Source of the DNA: Planctomycetota bacterium
GTDB lineage: Bacteria > Planctomycetota > J058
NCBI GenBank assembly: GCA_019636275.1
Contig: JAHBXY010000077.1
Span: 1-40,626, forward strand
Direction: 5' to 3'
DNA: 40,626 bases
Every line of letters starts with the position of its first letter. Position 1 is the first letter of the stretch. Under the pieces are notes generated by a model. That model was not told the DNA's origin. It worked only from the letters and a program-made list of their open reading frames with translations, and made no database searches. Below, one piece after another: positions 30,660 to 39,653 of this stretch. The position numbers and the translations under genes were made by a program.

Positions 30660-32108
30660 ATGCGGTTCCTGCATCCCGAGCGCGACGAGGGCCTCGAGCT
30701 GAGCCTCGACGACGTGTTCATCGTGCCCGGCAGCTTCGAGGGCGGCTCGCGCCTGGGCGTCGACCTGACGCCGCACGACTTCCCGGGCGGCTCGCACCCG
30801 GTCGTCTCCGCCAACATGAACGCCGTCACGGGCAAGCGCATGGCCGAGACCATGGCCCGCCTGGGCGGCCTGGGCGTGCTGCCGCAGGACATGGACCTGC
30901 GCACGGTCGAGCGGATCGTGGGGCACCTCAAGGAGGCCCACCCGCGGATCGACACGGCGCTGATCGTGACGCCGTCGGCCACGCTGCGCGACGTGCAGGG
31001 GATCATGCGCAAGCGCTCGCACGACATGGTCGTCGTCGCCGACGACGACGGGCGGCTCGTCGGCGTGATCACGCAGGCCGACCTGCGCGAGCGCGACCAG
31101 TACACGCCGGCGCACCGCCTCGTCTCGCGCACGCTCGTGACCCTCACCCCGGAGCTGACCAACCGCGAGGTGTTCGAGCTGCTCGACCGCAGCCACGTCA
31201 AGGCGGCCCCGGTCGTCGACGCCGAGCGGCGCGTCCTGGGCGTGATCACGCGCGACGACGCGGTGCGGCTCGAGCTCCTGCGCCCCGCGCTCGACGGGCG
31301 CGGCCGCCTCATGGTCGCGGCCGCCCTGGGGATCGCGTCCGACGTCGGCGAGCGCGCGCGGCGCCTCCTCGACCTGGGCGTCGACGCGCTGGTCCTCGAC
31401 ACGGCCCACGGCTTCCAGCGCCGCATGCTCGAGGCCGTGCGCGCCGTGCGCGACCTGCTCGGCGGCGCGCGGCCGCTGATCGCCGGCAACGTGTGCACGG
31501 CCGAGGGCACGCGCGCGCTGATCGAGGCCGGCGCGGACGTGATCAAGGTGAACATCGGCCCCGGCGCCATGTGCACCACGCGCATGCAGACCGGCGTCGG
31601 GCGGCCCACGTTCAGCTCGGTGCTCGACTGCGCGCGCGAGGCGCGGCGCCACGGCAAGCAGGTGTGGGCCGACGGCGGCGTGCGCTACCCCCGCGACGTG
31701 GCCCTCTACCTGGCGGCCGGCGCGTCGCGCGTCATGGTCGGCACGCTCCTGGCCGGCACGTTCGAGAGCCCGGGCGACATCCACGACGACCGCGACGGGC
31801 GCCTCTACAAGGTGAACTACGGCATGGCGAGCGGGCGCGCCGTCGAGGACCGCGCCGGCGAGCTCGACGCCTTCGAGCGGGCCAAGCGCGGCTTCTTCCG
31901 CGAGGGGATCTCGTCCTCGAAGGTCTACCTGCACGAGGGGCGCGAGAGCGTGGGCGCCCTGCTGGTCGAGATCATCACCGGCCTCCAGAGCGCCTGCACC
32001 TACGTGGGCGCGCGCGACCTGCGCGCCTTCCAGGAGCAGGCCGTGGTCGGCGTGCAGACGCTCGGCGGGTTCCTCGAGGGCAAGCCGCGCGGGCTGGTCA
32101 ACGACTGA
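30660..32108 (+). CDS. guaB1: GuaB1-type IMP dehydrogenase/GMP reductase family enzyme
   Basis: A 482-residue TIM-barrel enzyme with an inserted CBS pair. The start MRFLHPERDEGLELSLDDVF and ASRLxVDL/VVSANM layout match the GuaB1 subfamily of actinobacteria rather than canonical GuaB. The catalytic loop is GPGAMCTTRMQTGVGRP, with the active Cys and the Thr that marks it; the CBS motifs are VVVADDDGRLVGVIT and APVVDAERRVLGVIT. Mycobacterial GuaB1 proteins have been reported to act as GMP reductases with CBS domains, so conversion of GMP to IMP is likely; IMP dehydrogenase is the alternative. The ATG at 30660 follows GGAGG. It stands alone in the purine context of this window. Confidence 0.88.
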   Translation: MRFLHPERDEGLELSLDDVFIVPGSFEGGSRLGVDLTPHDFPGGSHPVVSANMNAVTGKRMAETMARLGGLGVLPQDMDLRTVERIVGHLKEAHPRIDTALIVTPSATLRDVQGIMRKRSHDMVVVADDDGRLVGVITQADLRERDQYTPAHRLVSRTLVTLTPELTNREVFELLDRSHVKAAPVVDAERRVLGVITRDDAVRLELLRPALDGRGRLMVAAALGIASDVGERARRLLDLGVDALVLDTAHGFQRRMLEAVRAVRDLLGGARPLIAGNVCTAEGTRALIEAGADVIKVNIGPGAMCTTRMQTGVGRPTFSSVLDCAREARRHGKQVWADGGVRYPRDVALYLAAGASRVMVGTLLAGTFESPGDIHDDRDGRLYKVNYGMASGRAVEDRAGELDAFERAKRGFFREGISSSKVYLHEGRESVGALLVEIITGLQSACTYVGARDLRAFQEQAVVGVQTLGGFLEGKPRGLVND

Positions 32109-32122
32109 CGTTGGGGCTCCTC

Positions 32123-32175
32123 CGTGGCCGCTCCGCCACGTCGCGGCCGGCCGCATCGGGGGACGCTCCGTCCCC
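32123..32175. repeat. Two small GC hairpins with CGCTCC/GCTCC loops
   Basis: CGTGGC-CGCTCC-GCCACG at 32123-32140 and GGGGAC-GCTCC-GTCCCC at 32159-32175, in the 149-bp gap after guaB1. Their similar loops suggest a dispersed REP-like family or transcription-end structures. Confidence 0.5.
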
Positions 32176-32257
32176 GCGGGGGCGGCCTGCCTGGCTGGTT
32201 CTGACGGGTCGGCGGACAATGGGGAGGCGAGGGGGGACCAGTCGAGAGGAGGAGGTC

Positions 32258-32626
32258 ATGGAAGAGACGGTCCGGCAGCTGGCGAAGCTCCTCGGAGCCA
32301 CGGAGGTCGAGTGCGCGGGGCACGACGCGCATCTCAAGGTCGTGGACGAGCAGGGCGCGGAGCTTCGCCTGAGCCTCAAGGTCGGGGCGCAGCGCATGAT
32401 GGCCGTGCTGGTCGATCCGTCGGGCATGACGCGGTGCTCGATCGACATGGCCCCGGTGAGCTTCGCCTTCGAGGAGCGCGAGTTCCCCGGTCGTGTGACC
32501 CTGCGCGTGGGCTATCAGCTCGTGCACCTCGACGGTCAGCCGTCCGTCGGGATCGAGGTCGAGTCGCTGGAGCTCGAGGAGCGGACCAAGAGTCAGCGGC
32601 TCGCGCTCGCGCGCGGGGTCCCGTAG
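32258..32626 (+). CDS. Small conserved-looking protein of unknown function
   Basis: A 122-residue cytoplasmic protein with no signal peptide or TM helix. The ATG at 32258 sits behind GAGGAGGAGGT. The first 25 residues are helical (EETVRQLAKLLGATEVE); strands follow (AELRLSLKVGAQRMMAVLV, GRVTLRVGYQLVHLDG), giving an alpha-plus-beta fold. I do not recognise the family. Its codons are less GC-extreme than its neighbours' but not strikingly foreign. Confidence 0.7.
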   Translation: MEETVRQLAKLLGATEVECAGHDAHLKVVDEQGAELRLSLKVGAQRMMAVLVDPSGMTRCSIDMAPVSFAFEEREFPGRVTLRVGYQLVHLDGQPSVGIEVESLELEERTKSQRLALARGVP

Positions 32627-33021
32627 CGCGCGACGTGGTCGCCGACGGGAGCCACGCGCGTGACGCGGAGTCACGGCGTGCGCGAGGGCGCGCGACCCCG
32701 TCGGCGCAGCAGGCGGCGCCGCGACGTCCGTCGGAGCCGAGCGCGGGGGGGTGAGCGTCGCGGGCGCGCGCGGGCGCCGGGCCTCGAGACGCGCGGTCGG
32801 CGTCGCTTCAGGGACGTGGGAGCCTGCTGCGCCGCCGGGATCGGCCACGGAGCAGCCCTCCCTCGATCGGCCCGCGATCGGCGTCGCCGCAGGGCGTAGG
32901 GCCGCAGCCTGCTGCGCCGACGGGGCCGCCCGCCGGCGCGGAGGACCTCGAACGGTGATCGATTCGCGAGCTCCTTCGGCGCGCGAGCCGCCGACCCCCC
33001 CGGACCTCCCGCTCCCGGAGG
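32627..33021. other. 395-bp gap without a supported gene; repeated CCTGCTGCGCCG motif
   Basis: No convincing coding frame or RNA fold. It contains three copies of the 12-mer CCTGCTGCGCCG or its complement (32702-32713 minus, 32823-32834 plus, 32908-32919 plus), also seen in the 12246-12279 hairpin, and scattered short GC palindromes. Confidence 0.6.
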
Positions 33022-33023
33022 TC
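33003..33023 (-). terminator. Hairpin at the end of the response-regulator gene
   Basis: GACCTCC pairs with GGAGGTC around a 7-nt loop, overlapping the stop codon at 33022-33024. It lies at the end of the three-gene minus-strand operon. No U-tract follows. Confidence 0.5.
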
Positions 33024-33384
33024 AGCCGGGTGGCCCCAGGACGGCGCGGACGGCCTCGAGCAGGGCGCCGCCCGAGAAGGGCTTCGTCAGGTAGCGGGCC
33101 GCGCCAGGGCACGCGGCGCGCACCTCGTCGCGGGCCGCGGCGCTCATGACGATCACGGGCGGCAGGCGCGGGTCGCGGGCGCGGAGGGCCGCGAGCACCT
33201 CCGGCCCGCCCATGAGGGGCATCATGAAGTCGAGCAGGACGAGGTCGGGCGCGTGCTCGGCCACGAGCTCGAGCCCCTGCCGGCCGTTGGTGGCCATGAC
33301 GGCGCGGTAGCCCTCGTCCTCGAGGAGGGCGGTGATCGCCTCGGCCAGGCCGAACTCGTCGTCGATCACGACGACCGTCTTCAT
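33022..33384 (-). CDS. Single-domain response regulator
   Basis: A 120-residue stand-alone CheY-like receiver. Phosphoacceptor and active-site residues are present: acidic pair in VVIDDEF, acceptor Asp in LVLLDFMMP, the Ser/Thr position in VIVMSAA, and Lys in LTKPF. There is no output domain, so signalling must be by phosphotransfer or protein contact. The ATG at 33382-33384 overlaps the stop of the KaiC-like gene (ATGA). With the kinase and KaiC-like ATPase upstream it forms an operon in the order kinase, ATPase, regulator. Confidence 0.93.
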   Translation of the reverse strand: MKTVVVIDDEFGLAEAITALLEDEGYRAVMATNGRQGLELVAEHAPDLVLLDFMMPLMGGPEVLAALRARDPRLPPVIVMSAAARDEVRAACPGAARYLTKPFSGGALLEAVRAVLGPPG

Positions 33385-34874
33385 GAGCGTCGCTTCCCCC
33401 GCTTCGGCGCGCGCTCGGGCCGACGCCGCCGCGGCGCCTTCGGAGCGGCCGGGGGCGGCCGGGTGGGGTCGAACGGCTCGGGCTCGACGACGAGCCCTCG
33501 CCCCGCCTGGATCGTGTACTCGTGCGCGCCCGGATCGAAGGCGCTGTCGCGGACCTTGACGATCGTGAGCGTCCGCCGCGGGCGCCAGGCGTGCTCCACC
33601 TGGCGCAGGATCAGCAGGTTCTCGAACACGGCGGACATGCCGGGGATCGGCGCCTCGACGACCTCGAACAGCCGCGGCGTCTCGGCCGTGTAGAGCGTCG
33701 TGACCGCCAGCGCGCGCAGCTCGTTGGTGAGCGCGGTGAAGAACGGGCTGGCGCGGCCCGAGGGAGCGGCCTCCTGGAGGCCCGCCACCCCGTCGACGAC
33801 CAGCCGCCGCACGCCGCGCCGCCGCACCGCGACGAGCAGGCGGTGCGCCAGCTCGTCCGCGAGGTTCTCCGTCGGCGGCTGCCAGAGCACGTCGAGCGTC
33901 CCCTCGTCGACGCGGCGGCGCAGGCCGAACCCGAGCGCGTCCGACTTGTCGAGGAGCAGCGGCGGCCGCTCGTAGAAGCCGAACAGGAGCCCGGGCTCCG
34001 CCGCGTCGGCCGCGGCGAGGAACTGCATGCCCAGCGTGCTCTTGCCGGCGCCCGGAGGGCCCAGGACGATCGTCGTCGAGCCGCAGGGCAGGCCGCCGCC
34101 GAGCATGGCGTCGAGCGTCGCGCAGCCGCTGCCGAGCAGCTCGGGCGGACACTCGACGTCGAGCCGCGACGGCAGGGGCAGGAGGCCCTCGAGGCGCGGG
34201 AACAGGCTCACGCCGGCCCGCGAGAGCCGGAAGGCGTGGCGCCCGCGCAGGTGGTCGCTGCCGCGGAACTTGCGCACGTGGAGCTCGCGCACGTCGCGCG
34301 CGCCGACGGGGCGGTCGAGGAGCTCGAGCACGCCGTCGACGACCGTGTGCTCCGGGTGGTAGCCCTCGCGCCCGTTGGTGAGCAGGAGCGCCGTGCAGGT
34401 CGCCAGCGCCGCGTGCGCCTGCAGCTCGTGGATGAACTTCTTCAGCTCGCGCGCCGAGGGCGCCAGCTCGCCCACGGCCACGAGGCCGTCGAGCACGAGG
34501 AGGCTGGCCCCGTGCGAGCGCACCTCGCGGCGCAGGAGGTCGAGGAGCCCCTTGAGCCCCTCCTCCTCGAGCAGGCGGAAGGCGCTCACGTAATAGATCG
34601 AGCCGGGCACGAGCTCGGGGCGGAAGAAGTCGAAGCCCTGCAGGTGCGAGAGCAGCCGCCCGTGCGACTCGGCCAGGAGCGTGACGTAGACGACCTTCCC
34701 GCCGCCGCCCGCGTGCTGGAAGCTCACGTGGTTGGCGAGGACGGTCTTCCCCGCGCCCGGCGTGCCCTGGACGATGTAGACGCCGCCGCGCAGGAGCCCG
34801 CCGCCCAGGACCGTGTCCAGCCCCGGCACGCCGGTCGGGAAGCGCTCGTCCTCGGGTCTCGTCGCCTGGCTCAC
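33381..34874 (-). CDS. KaiC-like double-domain ATPase
   Basis: A 497-residue protein with two RecA/KaiC-type P-loop domains. Walker A motifs are GTPGAGKT at 37-44 and GPPGAGKS at 272-279. After the first domain's second strand comes VTLLAESHGRL, the form typical of one non-cyanobacterial KaiC branch, and the second domain has FYERPP. When aligned by eye to cyanobacterial KaiC phosphosites, Ser431 is kept (Ser414, in GMSAVFE) while Thr432 is replaced by Ala. The C-terminus is a basic, Pro-rich tail. The gene overlaps both neighbours by four bases (GTGA and ATGA), so it is translationally coupled to a histidine kinase and a response regulator. Kai oscillation cannot be concluded: no KaiA or KaiB is present. 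Confidence 0.9.
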   Translation of the reverse strand: MSQATRPEDERFPTGVPGLDTVLGGGLLRGGVYIVQGTPGAGKTVLANHVSFQHAGGGGKVVYVTLLAESHGRLLSHLQGFDFFRPELVPGSIYYVSAFRLLEEEGLKGLLDLLRREVRSHGASLLVLDGLVAVGELAPSARELKKFIHELQAHAALATCTALLLTNGREGYHPEHTVVDGVLELLDRPVGARDVRELHVRKFRGSDHLRGRHAFRLSRAGVSLFPRLEGLLPLPSRLDVECPPELLGSGCATLDAMLGGGLPCGSTTIVLGPPGAGKSTLGMQFLAAADAAEPGLLFGFYERPPLLLDKSDALGFGLRRRVDEGTLDVLWQPPTENLADELAHRLLVAVRRRGVRRLVVDGVAGLQEAAPSGRASPFFTALTNELRALAVTTLYTAETPRLFEVVEAPIPGMSAVFENLLILRQVEHAWRPRRTLTIVKVRDSAFDPGAHEYTIQAGRGLVVEPEPFDPTRPPPAAPKAPRRRRPERAPKRGKRRS

Positions 34875-35695
34875 GCGCCGCCTCCGGCGCCCGTCGGCAG
34901 GACGACCCGGAAGGTCGACCCCGCGCCCGGGGCGCTCTCCACGTCGACCCCCCCGCCCATGGCGGTGACGAGCTGCGACACGATCCACAGCCCCACGCCG
35001 AAGCCGGCGCGCGAGGCGTCGGCGTGGCCGCGCTCGAAGCGCTCGAACAGCCGCGCCAGGTCGGCCGGCGCGATCCCCGGCCCCTCGTCGCGCACGGTGA
35101 GCCCCGCCCGCGCGCCGCCGTCGAGGGCGGTCACCTCGACGCGCACGGGCCGCCCCTGCCCGAACTTCAGCGCGTTCGAGACCAGGTTCTCGGCCACCTG
35201 CTCCAGGCGCAGCGGGTCCCAGCGGCCGACGACGCCGGGCGCCAGGGCGCGCGCGAGGGGTGTCCGGCTGGCGGCGGCCAGCGGCTCGAGGTCGTCGAGC
35301 AGGCGGCCGACGAGGCGGCCGAGGTCCACCTCCTGCGGCTCGAGCCGCAGGCGCCCGGCGCCGAGCTGCGTCACGTCGAGGAGCACCGTGGCCCGGCGCG
35401 AGAACTGCCGGATCTGCCGGGAGAGCGCCTCGAGGCGCAGCGCCAGGCGCTCGAGGGCGCCCGGGTCCGGCGCGGCGCGGGCGCGGCGCAGGTCGAGGTC
35501 CACGACGTCGGCGAAGATCAGCATGGCGTTGAGCGGGTTGCGCAGCTCGTGGCCGGCCGCCGTCAGCAGGTCGTCGCGCGCGCGGACCTGCCCGCGCAGC
35601 CGCTCCGCCTCGTCCTCGGCGTCGCGTCTGGCGCGCTCGGCGGCCGCGAGGGCCGCCGCGAGCGCCGCTCGCTCGTCTGCTCGCGGCTCGATCAC
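34871..35695 (-). CDS. Soluble histidine kinase without obvious sensor domain
   Basis: A 274-residue kinase if it starts at GTG 35695 (297 residues from GTG 35764). An N-terminal coiled-coil-like helix (ALAAALAAAERARRDAEDEA) leads to the H-box GHELRNPL, then the N-box ENLVSNALKFG, G1 DEGPGI, F-box FERFERG and G2 GFGVGLWIV. No TM helix or PAS/GAF domain is visible, so it likely senses through partner proteins, possibly the KaiC-like ATPase. I chose GTG 35695 because TAGCAT ends 8 nt before it and no Shine-Dalgarno serves either start, consistent with a leaderless transcript. It overlaps the KaiC-like gene by GTGA. Confidence 0.88.
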   Translation of the reverse strand: MIEPRADERAALAAALAAAERARRDAEDEAERLRGQVRARDDLLTAAGHELRNPLNAMLIFADVVDLDLRRARAAPDPGALERLALRLEALSRQIRQFSRRATVLLDVTQLGAGRLRLEPQEVDLGRLVGRLLDDLEPLAAASRTPLARALAPGVVGRWDPLRLEQVAENLVSNALKFGQGRPVRVEVTALDGGARAGLTVRDEGPGIAPADLARLFERFERGHADASRAGFGVGLWIVSQLVTAMGGGVDVESAPGAGSTFRVVLPTGAGGGA

Positions 35696-35703
35696 GGGCG
35701 TCG

Positions 35704-35709
35704 ATGCTA
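35704..35709 (-). promoter_or_regulatory. -10-like TAGCAT before the histidine kinase gene
   Basis: TAGCAT (minus strand) lies 8 nt before GTG 35695. It supports the shorter start and a leaderless transcript for the kinase operon. Confidence 0.35.
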
Positions 35710-35849
35710 CCCCTCGCGGTGGGCGCGTGGCAGACGGCCGCTCCACGTCACCCGGGCGACTCACAGCGGCCGTCGCTTGTCATGATGTCCAGGCCATGGA
35801 GCGCGGCCCGAGCTCCGATCCGCAGTGACGCACCTGTCGCCCTCGCTCC

Positions 35850-35864
35850 GGCCGCTTCGCGGCC
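35850..35864. repeat. Small GGCCGC-TTC-GCGGCC hairpin between divergent genes
   Basis: A perfect 6-bp palindromic stem in the 275-bp gap between the divergent starts at 35695 (kinase) and 35971 (DUF2058). Function unknown. Confidence 0.4.
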
Positions 35865-35957
35865 TTCGCTCGGGGATGCGCGCCACCGCTCGGTCTGCTC
35901 GCTTCGCGCTCAGATCAAGCGGTGAGCGCGGTCACCCCCGGCGCTCCAGGCCGGCGG

Positions 35958-35963
35958 TAGACT
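35958..35963 (+). promoter_or_regulatory. -10-like TAGACT, candidate leaderless promoter
   Basis: TAGACT ends 7 nt before the ATG at 35971, identical in sequence and spacing to the element before 27427. Confidence 0.45.
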
Positions 35964-35970
35964 CGGCGCC

Positions 35971-36497
35971 ATGAGCAAGGGCGACAAGAAGAGCAAGGCC
36001 AAGCCCCTCACGGGGTTGGCGGCGGCGCTCGTCAAGTCGGGGCACCTCGACGAGTCGAAGGCGCGGGAGCTGACGCGCGAGCAGCGGCGCGAGGAGAAGG
36101 CGCTGGGCCGCGACGGCGTCGAGCAGCGCGAGGCGGAGCGCCAGGCGGCGCTCGAGGCCCAGCGCGCGGCCGAGGCCGACGCCGCCCGCCTGCGCGAGCG
36201 GTCACGCACGGAGCGCGAGGCGCGCGACCGCGCGCGGCGCGTCGTCCACGACAACGCGCACCCGGGCGGCGAGGGCGGCTCGCGGCGCTGGTTCTTCGTC
36301 GCCCGCGGCGGCCGGGTGCTGTTCCTCGAGGTCACCGACGAGGTCGGGCGCCTGCTGGCCGACGGCAAGGCGGGGATCGTCGAGGGCTGCGAGCCCGACG
36401 CGCCGGGCGCGCACGTGGTGGTCGCGGGCGAGCGGCACCTGACGACGCTCGTCGGGATCGACCGCGACCTGGTGCGCTTCTGGAACCGGGAGCAGGC

Positions 36498-36501
<4 letters not shown>
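35971..36501 (+). CDS. DUF2058 family protein
   Basis: A 176-residue cytoplasmic protein matching DUF2058 (YaiL-type): a basic start (SKGDKKSKAKPLTGLAAAL), a long charged coiled-coil helix (TREQRREEKALGRDG to about residue 90), then a compact C-terminal alpha/beta domain (RWFFVARGGRVLFLEVTDEV, GKAGIVEGCEP, HVVVAGERH). The family is ribosome- or RNA-related by association only; its biochemical role is not established. The ATG lacks a ribosome site and lies 7 nt after TAGACT. Its stop overlaps the pnp start (GTGA), so it opens a four-gene operon. Confidence 0.8.
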
Positions 36502-38518
<2,017 letters not shown>

Positions 38519-38522
<4 letters not shown>

Positions 38523-39319
38523 GCGCGCGCCCGCGCGAGCCCCACCGCGAGCCCCTCCGTGAACCGAAGACGGCGCTCGGCCGGGCGGCCGCCCGCCTGC
38601 GCGACGCGCTGGCCGACTACCCCGACCGCGCGCCCGCCGGCGCGATCGCGTGCATCCTCGACCCGCTGGAATACGCCTGGGAGCACCACCTCACCTACCT
38701 CGAGCGCTGGGGGCCGCCGGGCGAGCGGGCCTCGCTCGAGGCCGTCCTCGTGGGCATGAACCCGGGCCCGTTCGGCATGGCGCAGACGGGCGTGCCGTTC
38801 GGTAGCCCCGACGTCGTGCGCGACTTCCTGGGCATCTCCGGCCCCGTCGCGCCGCCGCGCAGCTGCCTGCCCTCGCGGCCGATCCTCGGCTTCGACGGCC
38901 CGCGGAACGAGGTCTCGGGCCAGCGGCTGTGGGGCGGCGTGCGCGACTGCTTCGGCGAGCCGGGCCCGTTCTTCCGCCGCTTCTTCGTCCTCAACTACTG
39001 CCCGCTGGTGCTCCAGGGTCCGTCGGGCGCGAACATCACGCCCGACAAGGCGCCGGCCGACCTCATGGCGCCCTGCCTCGAGGCCTGCGACGAGCACCTC
39101 GCCGCGGCGCTGGCGGTCCTGCGCCCCCGGACGGTGATCGGCGTGGGCAAGTGGGCCGAGCAGCGCGTCCGCCGCGTCGTCGAGACGCGCGGGCTCGAGG
39201 CCGAGGTCGCGTCGATCCTGCACCCCAGCCCGGCCAGCCCGGCCGCCAATCGCGGGTGGCTGCCCGCCGTCCGCGCGCAGCTCGAGGCGCTCGGGCATCC
39301 GTGGCCGGCCCCGCGGTGA
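38519..39319 (+). CDS. SMUG1-type uracil-DNA glycosylase
   Basis: A 266-residue DNA repair enzyme of the uracil-DNA glycosylase superfamily. The catalytic motif GMNPGPFGMAQTGVPFG matches the SMUG1 family closely, as do NEVSGQRLWG, VLNYCPLV and HPSPASPAANRGW, which form the lesion-binding pocket and the DNA-intercalating loop. SMUG1-like enzymes remove uracil and often 5-hydroxymethyluracil from DNA. The first 35 residues are a Pro/Arg-rich extension of unknown role. The GTG start overlaps the pnp stop, and the stop overlaps the next gene, so it is translationally coupled to RNA-decay genes. Confidence 0.92.
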
Positions 39320-39630
39320 GCGGGGCGGAGGAGCGGGTCTTCCACTTCGGTCAGTGGAAGACGAAGGACTGGGCCGACGCCCTCGACTGGGCGCAGGAGG
39401 CCACGCACTACCGACACCGGCGCCGGAAGTACGCGCGGGTCCCGTACGGCCAGGAGACGTTCCGCGAGCCGGCCGAGGCGCGCCGCGAGCCCTGCCGTCA
39501 CTGCGGCACGATCCGGGGCAAGCTCCACGACCCGGGCTGCGACTTCGAGGAGTGCCCCGTGTGCGGGGGTCAGGTCATGAGCTGCGACTGTGACCCGGCG
39601 ATCGTCGCGGACCGTCCCCCGCCTGGCTGA
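39316..39630 (+). CDS. Small zinc-ribbon protein
   Basis: A 104-residue protein starting at a GTG that overlaps the glycosylase stop. The N-terminal half is basic and aromatic (FHFGQWKTKDWADALDW), the C-terminal half a zinc ribbon: CRHC, HDPGCDFEECPVCGG, MSCDCD, with at least six Cys and one His available for metal. Such small Cys-rich proteins are common in diverse bacteria; the role is unknown. Its position in the pnp/glycosylase operon suggests nucleic-acid association. Confidence 0.8.
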   Translation: MSGAEERVFHFGQWKTKDWADALDWAQEATHYRHRRRKYARVPYGQETFREPAEARREPCRHCGTIRGKLHDPGCDFEECPVCGGQVMSCDCDPAIVADRPPPG

Positions 39631-39653
39631 GTGACCGCCAGAGCCGCGCGGGC

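Noticed and set aside
32627..33021. RNA gene (RNase P, tmRNA or 6S) in the gap
   Set aside because: No diagnostic conserved motifs; only GC palindromes and a repeated 12-mer.
33381..34874. A circadian Kai clock
   Set aside because: No kaiA or kaiB; the Thr432 position appears to be Ala.
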